Part shown: positions 51,362 to 60,392 of the stretch, piece after piece
How positions within the stretch are numbered: position 1 is the stretch's first letter
Layout of the letters: each line of letters opens with the position of its first letter
From: Tateyamaria sp. syn59
GTDB taxonomy: Bacteria; Pseudomonadota; Alphaproteobacteria; Rhodobacterales; Rhodobacteraceae
NCBI RefSeq assembly: GCF_007995245.1
Contig: NZ_VCBA01000007.1
Span: 124,001 to 188,000, forward strand
Direction: 5' to 3'
DNA length: 64,000 nt
Made by a program: the position numbers and the translations under genes
The notes under the pieces: generated by a model
What the model saw: the letters and a program-made list of their open reading frames with translations, nothing else
Told to the model about the DNA's origin: nothing
Database searches by the model: none

Positions 51362-51882
51362 TCCGCTGGGCAATCGCCTTTGCCCTGCTATGTTCGCCGG
51401 TCATGGCGGATGATTTGGAACTGAGCCCCGAGTGGGAATATGTCGCTGACACGGTGATGGGTGGCGTGTCTTCGGGGCAGGCCAATGTTGAGGTCGTTGA
51501 GGGGCGGGAGGCGGTTCGGCTGACCGGCACGGTGTCGCTGGAGAACAACGGTGGGTTTGTGCAGATCGCTTTTGATTTGGCGGATGGTGCAGTGTTTGAC
51601 GCCAGTGGGTTTACCGGCGTGGCGCTGGATGTGCTTGGGAATGGCGAAAGCTATGATCTGCGCCTGCGCACCGATGCGCTGACCCGGCCTTGGCAGTCCT
51701 TTCGGTCCGAGTTTTTGGCACCCGATGAATGGACAACGATCCGCATCCCCTTCACTGAGTTTGAAGCGCACCGGACCGAAGCATCCTTTGACCCCGCCCG
51801 ATTGCGCCGCGTTGGTATCCTTGCCATCGGGCGCGAGATGCAGGCGGATGTTGCGGTGTCCGGCGTGCGGTTCTATCGCTAG
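51358..51882 (+). CDS. CIA30-domain secreted protein
   Basis: 174 residues with a short signal peptide (MIRWAIAFALLCSPVMA). The rest, WEYVADTVMGGVSSGQANVEVVEG and EFLAPDEWTTIRIPFTEFEAHR...RVGILAIGREMQADVAVSGVRFYR, matches the CIA30-type beta sandwich also seen in carbohydrate-binding folds. Members outside mitochondria are poorly known. GTG start overlaps RraA-like gene (GTGA); the stop CTAG shares bases with the convergent enolase-superfamily gene. Confidence 0.75.
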   Translation: MIRWAIAFALLCSPVMADDLELSPEWEYVADTVMGGVSSGQANVEVVEGREAVRLTGTVSLENNGGFVQIAFDLADGAVFDASGFTGVALDVLGNGESYDLRLRTDALTRPWQSFRSEFLAPDEWTTIRIPFTEFEAHRTEASFDPARLRRVGILAIGREMQADVAVSGVRFYR

Positions 51883-53111
51883 TCGCGCGGGGCCGGTGCG
51901 CCCCCTTCGAAGTTGTTGCCGCGTTCGTAGTCGCACGGTGCCTCCTGCATCTGCAGATGAAGACTGTCGCCAGTATAGGGGTGGGCGCGGGCCAGGTCTT
52001 CGTCAACGTCGATGCCTAGGCCGGGGCCTTCTGGCGGCGAGATAAAGCCGCGCTCGACCCGGATGCTGCCCTTGATCAGTTGATCGTGGAACGGTGTCTC
52101 GATGGTTTCGCACATCAACAGGTTGGGGATTGAGGCGGCGAGGTGGATGTTGGCGGCCCATTCCACGGGGCCTGCATAGAGGTGCGGGGCCATCTGGGCA
52201 TTGTAGACCTCGGCCATGGCGGCGACCTTCTTCATCTCCCAGATGCCTCCTGCACGACCAAGGGCCGGTTGCAGGATCGTGGCTGCTCCACTGCGCAGGA
52301 TGGGGGCGAACTCGGCCTTCGTCGTCAGGCGCTCGCCGGTGGCGATGGGGATGCGAACGGCGCGGGCGACCTTGGCCATTTCCTCGACCGCATCTGGTGG
52401 GATGGGTTCCTCGAACCAGAGCGGGGCGTAGGGTTCGAGCGCCTGTCCGAGACGGATGGCGCCTGCGGTGGTGAACTGGCCGTGGGTGCCAAAGAGCAGA
52501 TCGGCGCGGTCGGCGACGGCCTCGCGGATGGCCTTGCAGAAGTCCACCGACAAGGAGATGTCGCGCATGCCGGGCATGTGCCCGCCGCGCATGGTGTAGG
52601 GGCCAGCGGGGTCGAATTTGACGGCGGTGTAGCCGCGGTCGACGCAATCAAGCGCAGCCTCTGCCGCCAGAACGGGTGACGTCCAGAATGCGTCGAGCCC
52701 GTGATGGGGCAGAGGGTAGAGGTAGGTATAGGCGCGGATGCGGTCGTTCATCTTGCCGCCCAATAGCGCCCAGACGGGGCGGTTGCGCGCCTTGCCGAGG
52801 ATGTCCCAGCAGGCGATTTCCAGCCCCGAAAAGGCGCCCATGACGGTCAAATCTGGTCGCTGGGTGAAGCCCGAGGAATAGGCGCGGCGGAACATCAATT
52901 CGATGTTTTCGGGGTTTTCGCCTGCCATGTGGCGGTCAAAGACGTCCTCGATCACGGCCCGCATGGCGTTTGGCCCGACGGAGGATGCGTAGCATTCGCC
53001 CCAACCGGTGATCCCGTTATCAGTCGTTACTTTGACGAGGATCCAGTAGCGCCCACCCCAGCCCGGCGCGGGTGGTGCGGTGACGATTATATCGAGGTCC
53101 TTGAGTTTCAT
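51879..53111 (-). CDS. Enolase-superfamily protein (mandelate racemase/galactonate dehydratase-like)
   Basis: 410 residues. N-terminal capping domain (1-130) and C-terminal barrel. The barrel has Lys in TAVKFDP, Glu in PLWFEEPIPP, Glu in PIATGERLTT, and His in APHLYAGPVEW; these give two of three metal carboxylates and the base. At the first metal position, where galactonate dehydratases have Asp, the segment reads LLFGTHGQFTT with Gly. It could still be an acid-sugar dehydratase or racemase but with altered metal binding. Convergent with the CIA30-domain gene, sharing CTAG. Substrate unknown. Confidence 0.72.
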   Translation of the reverse strand: MKLKDLDIIVTAPPAPGWGGRYWILVKVTTDNGITGWGECYASSVGPNAMRAVIEDVFDRHMAGENPENIELMFRRAYSSGFTQRPDLTVMGAFSGLEIACWDILGKARNRPVWALLGGKMNDRIRAYTYLYPLPHHGLDAFWTSPVLAAEAALDCVDRGYTAVKFDPAGPYTMRGGHMPGMRDISLSVDFCKAIREAVADRADLLFGTHGQFTTAGAIRLGQALEPYAPLWFEEPIPPDAVEEMAKVARAVRIPIATGERLTTKAEFAPILRSGAATILQPALGRAGGIWEMKKVAAMAEVYNAQMAPHLYAGPVEWAANIHLAASIPNLLMCETIETPFHDQLIKGSIRVERGFISPPEGPGLGIDVDEDLARAHPYTGDSLHLQMQEAPCDYERGNNFEGGAPAPRD

Positions 53112-53186
53112 GCGGCTGCCGCTCCATCCCTGTTTCGGCGACGGTGGCGCAGTGGTTGGCGACAGGCAAGTCGGAAAACGACGTGC

Positions 53187-54416
53187 TTAGGGCGCGGGCG
53201 ATCCGCTGACGCCCCGCGACGGGCGCGGCTGTGCGCTGCGCATGAACACCATCAGCGCGATGGCGATCAGGACGGCGGCCAGCAGGAAGGGAGCGCCGGG
53301 CATGTAGATGCCGTTTGAGGGTTCGGTGAAGCGGTAGAACACGAAAGTCATCAGCAGGGGCGAGATGATCATGGCGAGGGCAGAGATCGAGACGAGCGCG
53401 CCTTGCAATTCGCCCTGTTCGTCGTCGCCCACGGCCTTGGACATGATCCCCTGCAGCGCGGGGGTGATGACGGCGGGCAGGGCTGCGAGCGGGGTCAGGA
53501 TCAGAAGCCATGTGCCGGAGCTGACAAAGCCGATGAGCAGGAAGACCATGACGTCGGCCACGTGTCCGTAGATCACGGCCCCCCGTTCGCCCATCAGGCG
53601 CAGCATGGGCCGGATCAACCCGCCCTGTACGACGGCCATCGAGATGCCGAAGAGGCTGAGCGACAGGCCGACCATGCCCGGTGACCAGTCGAACCGCTCG
53701 GTTGTGTAGTAGGCCCAGATGGCCGGGTAGACGGCGAAGGCGACCTGGTAGATGAAGAACACCAGGAGCAGCGGGCCGAGGCCGGGCAGTTTGCCCAGGT
53801 GCCGGAAGAGGCCGAACGGGTTGGCCCGTTTCCAGGCGAAGGGGCGGCGGATGCGGTCGTCGACCGTTTCCTTGAGCACGATGTAGCCGAAAACGGCGTT
53901 GGCGGCTGCGAGGGCGGCAGCGGCGTAGAAGGGCGCGCGCGTGCCGTATTCGGCCAGAAAGCCCCCCAGGGCGGGGCCCAACACGAAGCCGAGGCCGAAG
54001 GCCGCGCCGATCAGGCCGAAATTGGCGGCCTTGTCTTCGGGTTTCGAGATGTCGGCCATATAGGCGTTGGCCGTCGATTGGGTGGCTGCGGTGATGCCAC
54101 CGACGACGCGGCCCAGCAGCAGGAGCCAGATGGTGCCTGCAATGGCCATGACCAGGTAGTCGACGGCGAGGACGACGAGCGACAGGAGGAGGACGGGGCG
54201 CCGTCCGTAGCGGTCAGACAGGGCGCCGAGGAGCGGGCCGAAGAGGAACTGCATCGCCGCGAAGGTGGTCGCGAGCACGCCGCCCCAGAGGGCTGCGGTG
54301 CCGAGGCCCGCGCCGTTCACCTCTTGGATCAGGTCGGGCATGACGGGCACGATGAGGCCGATGCCCATCGCGTCGATCATGACCGTGAGCAGGATGAAGA
54401 CGACGGGCAGCTTCAC
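53187..54416 (-). CDS. MFS transporter, TetA/multidrug-type
   Basis: 409 residues, twelve helices. Motif A variant [19 protein letters not shown] between helices 2 and 3, and motif C-like [19 protein letters not shown]. The layout is that of the TCR (tetracycline resistance) family, but marine members often export other compounds. GTG 54416 overlaps the stop of pcaB (GTGA), so it is co-translated with pcaB-pcaD and may export or import an aromatic. An upstream extension of the open frame lies inside pcaB and is not credible. Confidence 0.82.
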   Translation of the reverse strand: MKLPVVFILLTVMIDAMGIGLIVPVMPDLIQEVNGAGLGTAALWGGVLATTFAAMQFLFGPLLGALSDRYGRRPVLLLSLVVLAVDYLVMAIAGTIWLLLLGRVVGGITAATQSTANAYMADISKPEDKAANFGLIGAAFGLGFVLGPALGGFLAEYGTRAPFYAAAALAAANAVFGYIVLKETVDDRIRRPFAWKRANPFGLFRHLGKLPGLGPLLLVFFIYQVAFAVYPAIWAYYTTERFDWSPGMVGLSLSLFGISMAVVQGGLIRPMLRLMGERGAVIYGHVADVMVFLLIGFVSSGTWLLILTPLAALPAVITPALQGIMSKAVGDDEQGELQGALVSISALAMIISPLLMTFVFYRFTEPSNGIYMPGAPFLLAAVLIAIALMVFMRSAQPRPSRGVSGSPAP

Positions 54417-55735
54417 AGGGCGGCCACCCGTTTGGCAAAGGCGCGCGCCTGTGCGGGGGCGGTGCCCAGTTGGGCGGCGGGGTCGAACAGGTCGGCGGGC
54501 AGGTCCGGGTGGGCGGCGCGGGCGACGGTTTCCAGCGTTTTGCCAGAGGCGAGTGCGTCTGCGATGAGGGATTTGGTTGCCGCTTGAGCGTCCGGTCGGG
54601 GCATGTGCGCGGCGAGGGCGAAGCTGAGCGCTTCGGCGTGGACGCCGCCCAGCCCGTGGAACTTGTTTGCCATGGCGGCGGTGTTCGGCTGCCAGTTTGC
54701 GATGAGGGTTTGCGCGATGTGCAGGGCGGCGGCACAGGTCAGAGCGATTTGTGGCAGGACCATCCATTCGGTGAACCATGCCGCGCCGTCGCGTTGATGC
54801 TGGTGGCTGGCGGCGCTGGTGAGGCTGGTGCGCAGACCCGCCATCTGGTGCCCGAGCGCAACGAGGGCCGAGGGGCCGACCGGGTTCTGCTTTTGCGGCA
54901 TGGTTGAGGATGATCCGGCGCCCGCCAGCGTAATCTCCGCCACGTCGCTGGATGCGAGTGCGACGGTGCTTTGCCCGAGCGCGGCCAATGTGGTGACGAT
55001 CCATGCCATCCAGTCCGCGATGTGCAGGATTGGCGTGCGGTCAGTGTGCCAGCTGCGCTGGGGGTCGCGCAGCTTCAGCGCCTCGGCCAATTGGGCGCGT
55101 GTCTCGTCCGCGTGTGGGCCGAGGGCGGAGGCTGTTCCCGCAGCCCCGCTTAGGGAGACCCAGAGTGTTTGATCCTTGAGCAGTACGAGGTCGTCCAGCG
55201 CGTCGGCCAGCGGGTTGCCCCATTGTGCAAGCACGGCGCCCCAGCTTGTGGGGGTGGCGTGCTGGCCGTAGGTGCGGGCCACCATGGGGGTGTCAGCGTG
55301 CGCGTCGGCTTGTGTGCCGAGATTCTTCAGAATGTCGCGCAGGACCGGTTCGAGTGCTGCCAGCGTCTGGCGTAGGCGCAGCATCAGCGCGGTGTCGATG
55401 ATGTCCTGGCTGGTTGCGCCCCAATGGGCGTATTGCGCGTGCTCCGGGGCCTCCATCGCCTTGCGGAATTCGGAGACCAGCGCGGGGACGCTGACGCCGT
55501 TTTGGCCTGTAGCGTCGGCGAGGCCCGCGGGGTCAATCTGCACCTCGAGCGAGGAGCGGTGGATGAAGGCGGCGCTGATCTCGGGGATCACGCCTTGGGC
55601 GCCTTGCACCTTGGCAAGCGCCCCTTCGACCAGCAGCATGGCGCGCACTTCGGCGCTGTCGGTCCAGAGCCGGCCCACCTCGCCTGTCGGGAACAACTTG
55701 GCATAGAGCGCCGATGAAAACACCGAAGCGGCCAT
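54413..55735 (-). CDS. pcaB: 3-carboxy-cis,cis-muconate cycloisomerase
   Basis: 440 residues, fumarase/ASL-superfamily. The signature GSSSTMPQKQNPVGPSALV is at residues ~265-285, with the helical core AHWGATSQDIIDTALML and the YGQHATPTSWG part. It converts 3-carboxymuconate to 4-carboxymuconolactone in protocatechuate breakdown. The fit to PcaB is better than to adenylosuccinate lyase because of length and the N-terminal part. It follows pcaD by three bases. Confidence 0.85.
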   Translation of the reverse strand: MAASVFSSALYAKLFPTGEVGRLWTDSAEVRAMLLVEGALAKVQGAQGVIPEISAAFIHRSSLEVQIDPAGLADATGQNGVSVPALVSEFRKAMEAPEHAQYAHWGATSQDIIDTALMLRLRQTLAALEPVLRDILKNLGTQADAHADTPMVARTYGQHATPTSWGAVLAQWGNPLADALDDLVLLKDQTLWVSLSGAAGTASALGPHADETRAQLAEALKLRDPQRSWHTDRTPILHIADWMAWIVTTLAALGQSTVALASSDVAEITLAGAGSSSTMPQKQNPVGPSALVALGHQMAGLRTSLTSAASHQHQRDGAAWFTEWMVLPQIALTCAAALHIAQTLIANWQPNTAAMANKFHGLGGVHAEALSFALAAHMPRPDAQAATKSLIADALASGKTLETVARAAHPDLPADLFDPAAQLGTAPAQARAFAKRVAAL

Positions 55736-55738
55736 GGT

Positions 55739-56527
55739 TCAGATATGTCCTGTCGCGCGCATGAAATCGGTCAGGACGCGGGCGTATTCTTCGGGTTGTT
55801 CGACGCAGGGCAGGTGGCCCGCCTTGCGGATCAGGTGGAACTGGCTGCCGGGGATCAGGCTCACCGTTTCACGCACGAGGTCGGGCGGAGTGGACCCGTC
55901 TTCGGCCCCTGCAATGCCCAGCGTGGGCAAGCGCAGCGTGGCGGTGGTGGAGAAGAAATCGGTGCCGGAGATGGCGGCGGAGCATCCGGCATAGCCCGCG
56001 TCCTCCTGCCGAGTGAGCATGTTACGCCACAGTTCAAGCTCGACCCCCTGGTGGAAGTCGCGGGAGAACCAGCGGTCCATCACGGCGTCCGCCAGTTTTT
56101 CGATGCCGCCAGTGTTCACGTCCTGGATGCGGTCGGCCCACATCTCTTTCGTGCCGATCTTGGCGCCCGTGTTCGACAGCACCATGGCGCGCATCAGGTC
56201 CAGCCGTTTGACGGCGAGCCCTTGGGCGATCATGCCGCCGATGGAGAGGCCGACGAACATCACCTCTTTGAAGCCGAGCATGTCCATCAGCGCCTCGCAA
56301 TCGCTGACGAGTGCGCCCATGGAATAGGGGGCGGGCGGGCAGGTCGACAGGCCGTGGCCGCGTTTGTCAAAGCGCAGGATGCGCAGGCCATCGGGCAAGA
56401 GTGGCAGGATCGGGTCCCAGAGCCGCATGTCAGTGCCCAGCGAATTGACGAAGACCACCGGTGCGCCGTCGTCCGGCCCGTCAATGCGGTAGTGCAGGCG
56501 AACGTCGCCCAGATCGGCCATGTGCAT
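55739..56527 (-). CDS. pcaD: 3-oxoadipate enol-lactonase
   Basis: 262 residues, alpha/beta hydrolase. Nucleophile Ser in VMFVGLSIGGMIAQGLA, Asp region in LPTLGIAGAEDGSTP, His in KAGHLPCVEQPEEYARVL. It opens 3-oxoadipate enol-lactone to 3-oxoadipate. GAAGGGGACC precedes ATG 56527. The usual companion genes pcaC, pcaH and pcaG are not between pcaD and pcaB here. Confidence 0.85.
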   Translation of the reverse strand: MHMADLGDVRLHYRIDGPDDGAPVVFVNSLGTDMRLWDPILPLLPDGLRILRFDKRGHGLSTCPPAPYSMGALVSDCEALMDMLGFKEVMFVGLSIGGMIAQGLAVKRLDLMRAMVLSNTGAKIGTKEMWADRIQDVNTGGIEKLADAVMDRWFSRDFHQGVELELWRNMLTRQEDAGYAGCSAAISGTDFFSTTATLRLPTLGIAGAEDGSTPPDLVRETVSLIPGSQFHLIRKAGHLPCVEQPEEYARVLTDFMRATGHI

Positions 56528-56601
56528 GGTGGTCCCCTTCGTTTTGCGTCCTGTTTGGCGGATTGGGTCGGCAAAGGGAAGGTGCGTTGCGACGACGCGG
56601 C

Positions 56602-57795
56602 CTATCGTGTCAGGCGCATATGGGCGATGATCTGGCCGTGGTCGGAGGCGAGTTTGTTGTACGGCGCCTCTGCGTGGCTGCCATCGGTCAGGTGGTCGTT
56701 GAGGACGCTGAAATACTCCATCTCCCCGATGCTGTGCGCGGTGTCCGGCAGGAAGTGGCGGGACATGAAGATCTGGTCGATGCTTTCATAGGTGCCGCCG
56801 AAGGCTGCCGTATAGACCATGTCGCGGGTGGATTTGCGGATGAACTGCCGCTCGGCCGAGTGTAGGCGGACGGCTTCGATGTCTTCGCGGATTTGCGCGT
56901 CTTCCTCGTCGGAATAGCGGTCGCGCGGGGTTTCGGCGTCATGGCGCAGCATCCAGGCGTAGTTTTTGAATGGGCGCTCGCCGCTGATGATTTCAGAGCT
57001 GACGGCGTGTTCGCCATCGTTGAAGTCGCCCATGGCCATGACTGGGTGGCCCGCTTTCAATTCCTCGACGATGGCGCGGCGCAGCACCCAAGCCTCGGCC
57101 ATGCGGCGCAACGCGGAGCGGAGGCCGCCCAGGGCGCGTGCGACGGGGTCGTATTGGGTCAGGTCAACCTCGGGCGGGACATCGGCGCCTTCAGGGCGCA
57201 CGAATTCCCCCAGTTTGGATTTGAGGTGACAGTTGAACACGGTGATCACCTGGCCGCCGATGGGCACGCGCACCTTGAGGATCGGGCGGCTGAGCCGTGT
57301 CAGGCGAAAGCTGCCGCCGCCGTCGGGTCCCATGGGGCCAAAGTCGATGTCGACGGGTTCGGGCAGGTCCTGGATGATCTCGGGGTCGCCCACGAAGCCG
57401 AAGCGCGACAGGATGGCGACGCCCGGTCGGCGTTCGCCCGGCGCGCCTGTGTCGTTGACGTTGGGCGCCACGGCGAGGGCCGCGTCTGTGTAGGGGCGGT
57501 AGGCCAGCTTGCGGAAAATGGCCTTGCGCCTGTAGCGTTTGTCGGGGCCGGGGATGTGGTTGTCGTTGTCTGCCATCCCCTCGGCATCGGCGGCGTCGAT
57601 TACGGCGCGCAGGGCGCTTTCTTCGAAGATTTCCTGAAAGCCTACGATGTCGGCATCCATCGTTTGCACTTGTTCCGACAGCCAGTCGACTTTCCAGGCG
57701 TATTCTTCGGGCGTGTAGGACTGGAAGCGGTAGTATTCCTGATCCGGCCCGATCAGGTTTTTGACGTTGAAACTGGCGATGGTGAAGTCGGTCAT
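56602..57795 (-). CDS. Endonuclease/exonuclease/phosphatase family protein
   Basis: 397 residues of the EEP fold. N-terminal TIASFNVKNLIG and DADIVGFQEIFEE give the metal-site Asn/Glu; later VITVFNCHLKSKL, AMGDFNDGEHAV and the final KLASDHGQIIAHMR give the catalytic His/Asp pair. It could be a phosphatase or nuclease; no signal peptide is seen. It overlaps the PLP-enzyme gene start region by ATGA and is the last of a four-gene minus-strand run. Substrate unknown. Confidence 0.8.
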   Translation of the reverse strand: MTDFTIASFNVKNLIGPDQEYYRFQSYTPEEYAWKVDWLSEQVQTMDADIVGFQEIFEESALRAVIDAADAEGMADNDNHIPGPDKRYRRKAIFRKLAYRPYTDAALAVAPNVNDTGAPGERRPGVAILSRFGFVGDPEIIQDLPEPVDIDFGPMGPDGGGSFRLTRLSRPILKVRVPIGGQVITVFNCHLKSKLGEFVRPEGADVPPEVDLTQYDPVARALGGLRSALRRMAEAWVLRRAIVEELKAGHPVMAMGDFNDGEHAVSSEIISGERPFKNYAWMLRHDAETPRDRYSDEEDAQIREDIEAVRLHSAERQFIRKSTRDMVYTAAFGGTYESIDQIFMSRHFLPDTAHSIGEMEYFSVLNDHLTDGSHAEAPYNKLASDHGQIIAHMRLTR

Positions 57796-58763
57796 TCGAG
57801 GGTGTCCAATGCGCGTTGGAAGATGTCGGCGTCGACGTTGCCGCCGGAGATGGTGACGATCACGTCGTCCCCTTCAATCTGATCCTGCCGACACAATGCG
57901 GCAGCAAGGGCGACGGCGCCGCCCGGTTCGGCTACGAGTTTCAGGCGCAGGAAGGCGTGGGCCATTGCGTGGAGCGCCTCATCCTCGGTGACGGTTAGGC
58001 CGGGGCCGCAGAGCCGATGCAGGATTGGAAAGGTCAGATCGCCGGGCTGGGGTGTGATGATGGCGTCGCAGATGTTGCCGGACACCGCAGTGTTGCGTTC
58101 GATCCCGCCAGAGCGCAGCGAGCGGGCGACATCGTCGAACCCTTCGGGCTCGGCCGGGCGGACGCGGAGGCCCGGTGCTTCGGCCTCGAGCGCGAGGGCG
58201 ATGCCGCTTGTGAACCCACCGCCGCCACAGCAGACAATCACGTCTGCGGCGACGACGCCCACGGCGGCTGCCTGTTCGGCAATTTCGAGGCCGGTGGTGC
58301 CTTGGCCCGCGATCACCTGCGGGTCGTCGAAGGGTTTGACGAGGGTTAGCCCACGCTCTTCGGCGAGCCTCGCGCCGATGATGTCGCGATCTGCGGAGCC
58401 GCGGTCGTAGAGGACGACTTCGGCCCCGAGTGCCTTGGTGTTCTCAATCTTCAGGCTGGGTGCGTCGCTGGGCATCACGATGACGGCGGGCACGTTGTGC
58501 ATCTGGGCGGCGAGGGCCACGCCTTGTGCGTGGTTGCCGCTGGAAAAGGCGATGACGCCTGCGCTGCGTGTGGCCTCGTCGAGCGCCGACAGGGCCGACA
58601 GCGCGCCGCGGAATTTGAAGCTGCCGGTGTGTTGCAGGCATTCCGGCTTGATCCAGACGCGGCGGCCCCCGATGTCGTCGAGGAAGGGCGAGTTCAAGAG
58701 CGGCGTGGTGCGCGCGTGGCCGTTGAGCCGGGTCGCGGCGGCGCGAATCATGTCGATGTTCAT
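57792..58763 (-). CDS. Threonine/serine dehydratase-like PLP enzyme
   Basis: 323 residues, fold type II PLP. PLP Lys in GSFKFRGALSAL, phosphate-binding CCGGGGFTSGIAL, and SSGNHAQGVALAAQM. It is shorter than biosynthetic IlvA because the ACT-like regulatory domain is absent, so it is a catabolic threonine/serine dehydratase or a related hydroxyamino-acid lyase. It overlaps both the alpha/beta hydrolase and EEP genes by ATGA. Confidence 0.85.
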   Translation of the reverse strand: MNIDMIRAAATRLNGHARTTPLLNSPFLDDIGGRRVWIKPECLQHTGSFKFRGALSALSALDEATRSAGVIAFSSGNHAQGVALAAQMHNVPAVIVMPSDAPSLKIENTKALGAEVVLYDRGSADRDIIGARLAEERGLTLVKPFDDPQVIAGQGTTGLEIAEQAAAVGVVAADVIVCCGGGGFTSGIALALEAEAPGLRVRPAEPEGFDDVARSLRSGGIERNTAVSGNICDAIITPQPGDLTFPILHRLCGPGLTVTEDEALHAMAHAFLRLKLVAEPGGAVALAAALCRQDQIEGDDVIVTISGGNVDADIFQRALDTLE

Positions 58764-59578
58764 TGCATTTTTTCCATCCAGGCGCGGAGGGCGCTTAGGG
58801 CTTCTGGTTCGTCAAGGAAGGGGACGTGACCCCTGTCCGGCACCTCGGCGTAGATCATATCGGGGCGGCGGTCCTGCATCTTTTGCGCGATCTCCGCGGT
58901 GAGCAGGTCGGAGCCTGCGCCGCGGATCAGGGCCAGTGGCTTGCCTGCCAGCGCGTCAAAGAAGGGCCAGAGGTCGGGGACGTCGCCAACGGCCTCGACG
59001 GCATCGCGCAGGCGTGGGTCATAGGTGATGTCGAGGCCGTTGTCGGTCTGGGTGAAATGGGTTTGCGCCTCTCGCATCCAGCGTTCTGCGGGGACGTCTG
59101 TGAAACCGGGCAGCACATGGGGTAGGGCGGCTGCAGCCTCGGCATGGGTTTTGGCGCCAGGGCGTTTGCCGAGATAGGCCATGATCCCGGTCAGACCCGC
59201 AGGATCCAGTTCTGGGCCGACATCGTTCAGTGCTGCGCCGATGATGTGATCAGGGGCGATGGCGGCGAGCCCCATCGCGTTCAGCCCACCGCGCGAGGTG
59301 CCGAGGATGGCGACTGAGGCCAGCGAGAGGTGGTCCATCAGCTCCATCACGTCGCGGATTTCGATGGGCAGTGTGTAGTTCTGCCAAGTGTCGCCCCATT
59401 GCGAACGTCCGCGGCCACGGTAGTCCATCTTGATCAGTCGGCAGGGGGGCAGATGTGGTGTGACGTACTGGAAGTCCTGCGTTGTGCGGGTGAGACCGGG
59501 CAGGCACAGGAGGGGCAGGCCCTGGCCCGCGTCCTCATAATAGAGGGTGAGACCGTCGGACGTCTGGAAGGTGCTCAT
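58760..59578 (-). CDS. Alpha/beta hydrolase
   Basis: 272 residues. Nucleophile Ser in VAILGTSRGGLNAMG, acid in the RGAGSDLLTAEI part, His in VPDRGHVPFLDEPEAL. The oxyanion/cap region LTRTTQDFQYVTPHLP matches esterase-like members. It hydrolyses an ester, lactone or C-C bond. Overlaps both neighbours by ATGA, so it is produced with the haloacid dehalogenase. Substrate unknown. Confidence 0.82.
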   Translation of the reverse strand: MSTFQTSDGLTLYYEDAGQGLPLLCLPGLTRTTQDFQYVTPHLPPCRLIKMDYRGRGRSQWGDTWQNYTLPIEIRDVMELMDHLSLASVAILGTSRGGLNAMGLAAIAPDHIIGAALNDVGPELDPAGLTGIMAYLGKRPGAKTHAEAAAALPHVLPGFTDVPAERWMREAQTHFTQTDNGLDITYDPRLRDAVEAVGDVPDLWPFFDALAGKPLALIRGAGSDLLTAEIAQKMQDRRPDMIYAEVPDRGHVPFLDEPEALSALRAWMEKMQ

Positions 59579-60261
59579 GCGGTGGCAAGCTCCGGGATGG
59601 GCGTGAGGTCGGTCAGGACGTGGGCGGGTCTCCAGGGCAGGCGGTCCACAGGCTCGCCCGCCCGGTTGACCCACGCGGTGGTGAAGCCGTAGCCGGTGGC
59701 ACCGGCGGCGTCCCAGCCGTTGGAGGAGACGAACAGCACTTCGTCCTTGGCGCAGCCAAAGCGCTGGCCGACGAGGTCGTAGACCCGTGCGTCCGGTTTG
59801 AAGATGCCCACGCTTTCGACGGACAGGCAGTCATCGAGGACGTCTGTAATGCCGGCCGATTGGACAGCGCCGTTGAGCATGTCGGGGGAGCCGTTGGACA
59901 GGATCGCGGTGTTGAGGCCTGCGTTTTTCAGCGCGTGCAGCATGGCGGGCACTTCGGGGTAGGCCTGCAGCTCCCAATAGAGCGCCAGGAGCCGTTCGCG
60001 CAGGGCTGCGTTTCCATCCAGACCGGTGCGTTCGAGCGCCCAGTCGAGCCCGTCCTGAGTGACTTGCCAGAAATCCGTATGCGCGTCGGTGATGGCGCGC
60101 AGCCAGGTGTATTGCAGCTGTTTCAGACGCCAGTGTTCGGCCAGCGCGGGCCACGCGTCCTCAAGTTGGGGAAAGGCAGGCTCTGACGCGGCGATGCGTG
60201 CGGCTGCCGCAACGTCAAAGAGCGTGCCGTAGGCGTCGAAGATACATGTGGTGATAGGCAT
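59575..60261 (-). CDS. Haloacid dehalogenase, type II
   Basis: 228 residues of the HAD superfamily. Nucleophile Asp in CIFDAYGTLFDVAAAA, Ser/Asn in ILSNGSPDML, Lys in VGIFKPDARVYDL, and VLFVSSNGWDAAGA. The SSNGWDxxGA loop is diagnostic for L-2-haloacid dehalogenases, which convert 2-haloalkanoates to 2-hydroxyacids with inversion. Such genes are common in marine roseobacters. It is first in the run towards the EEP gene. Confidence 0.87.
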   Translation of the reverse strand: MPITTCIFDAYGTLFDVAAAARIAASEPAFPQLEDAWPALAEHWRLKQLQYTWLRAITDAHTDFWQVTQDGLDWALERTGLDGNAALRERLLALYWELQAYPEVPAMLHALKNAGLNTAILSNGSPDMLNGAVQSAGITDVLDDCLSVESVGIFKPDARVYDLVGQRFGCAKDEVLFVSSNGWDAAGATGYGFTTAWVNRAGEPVDRLPWRPAHVLTDLTPIPELATA

Positions 60262-60317
60262 TATGCGTTCCTTTGCCCGTACCGTGGCACGGGGCGCGCG
60301 GGACGAAAAGGGGCGAG

Positions 60318-60333
60318 GTGGGGTTTACCCCAC
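60318..60333. other. Hairpin in the divergent promoter region
   Basis: GTGGGG-TTTA-CCCCAC, followed on the right by a second stem formed by CACAC-TGCC and GGCAG-GTGTG around 60334-60357. It lies between the divergent dehalogenase and isomerase genes. Its role is unclear. Confidence 0.35.
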
Positions 60334-60392
60334 TCACACTGCCGGGCAGGGTGTGGCATCTGAGGGGCGGACAATGGCTTGGGAGATGGACC

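Noticed and set aside
53187-55004. 605-codon version of the MFS gene
   Set aside because: The first ~195 codons lie inside pcaB in another frame and look like Arg/Pro-rich shadow sequence; GTG 54416 gives a normal MFS length and a 4-base overlap.
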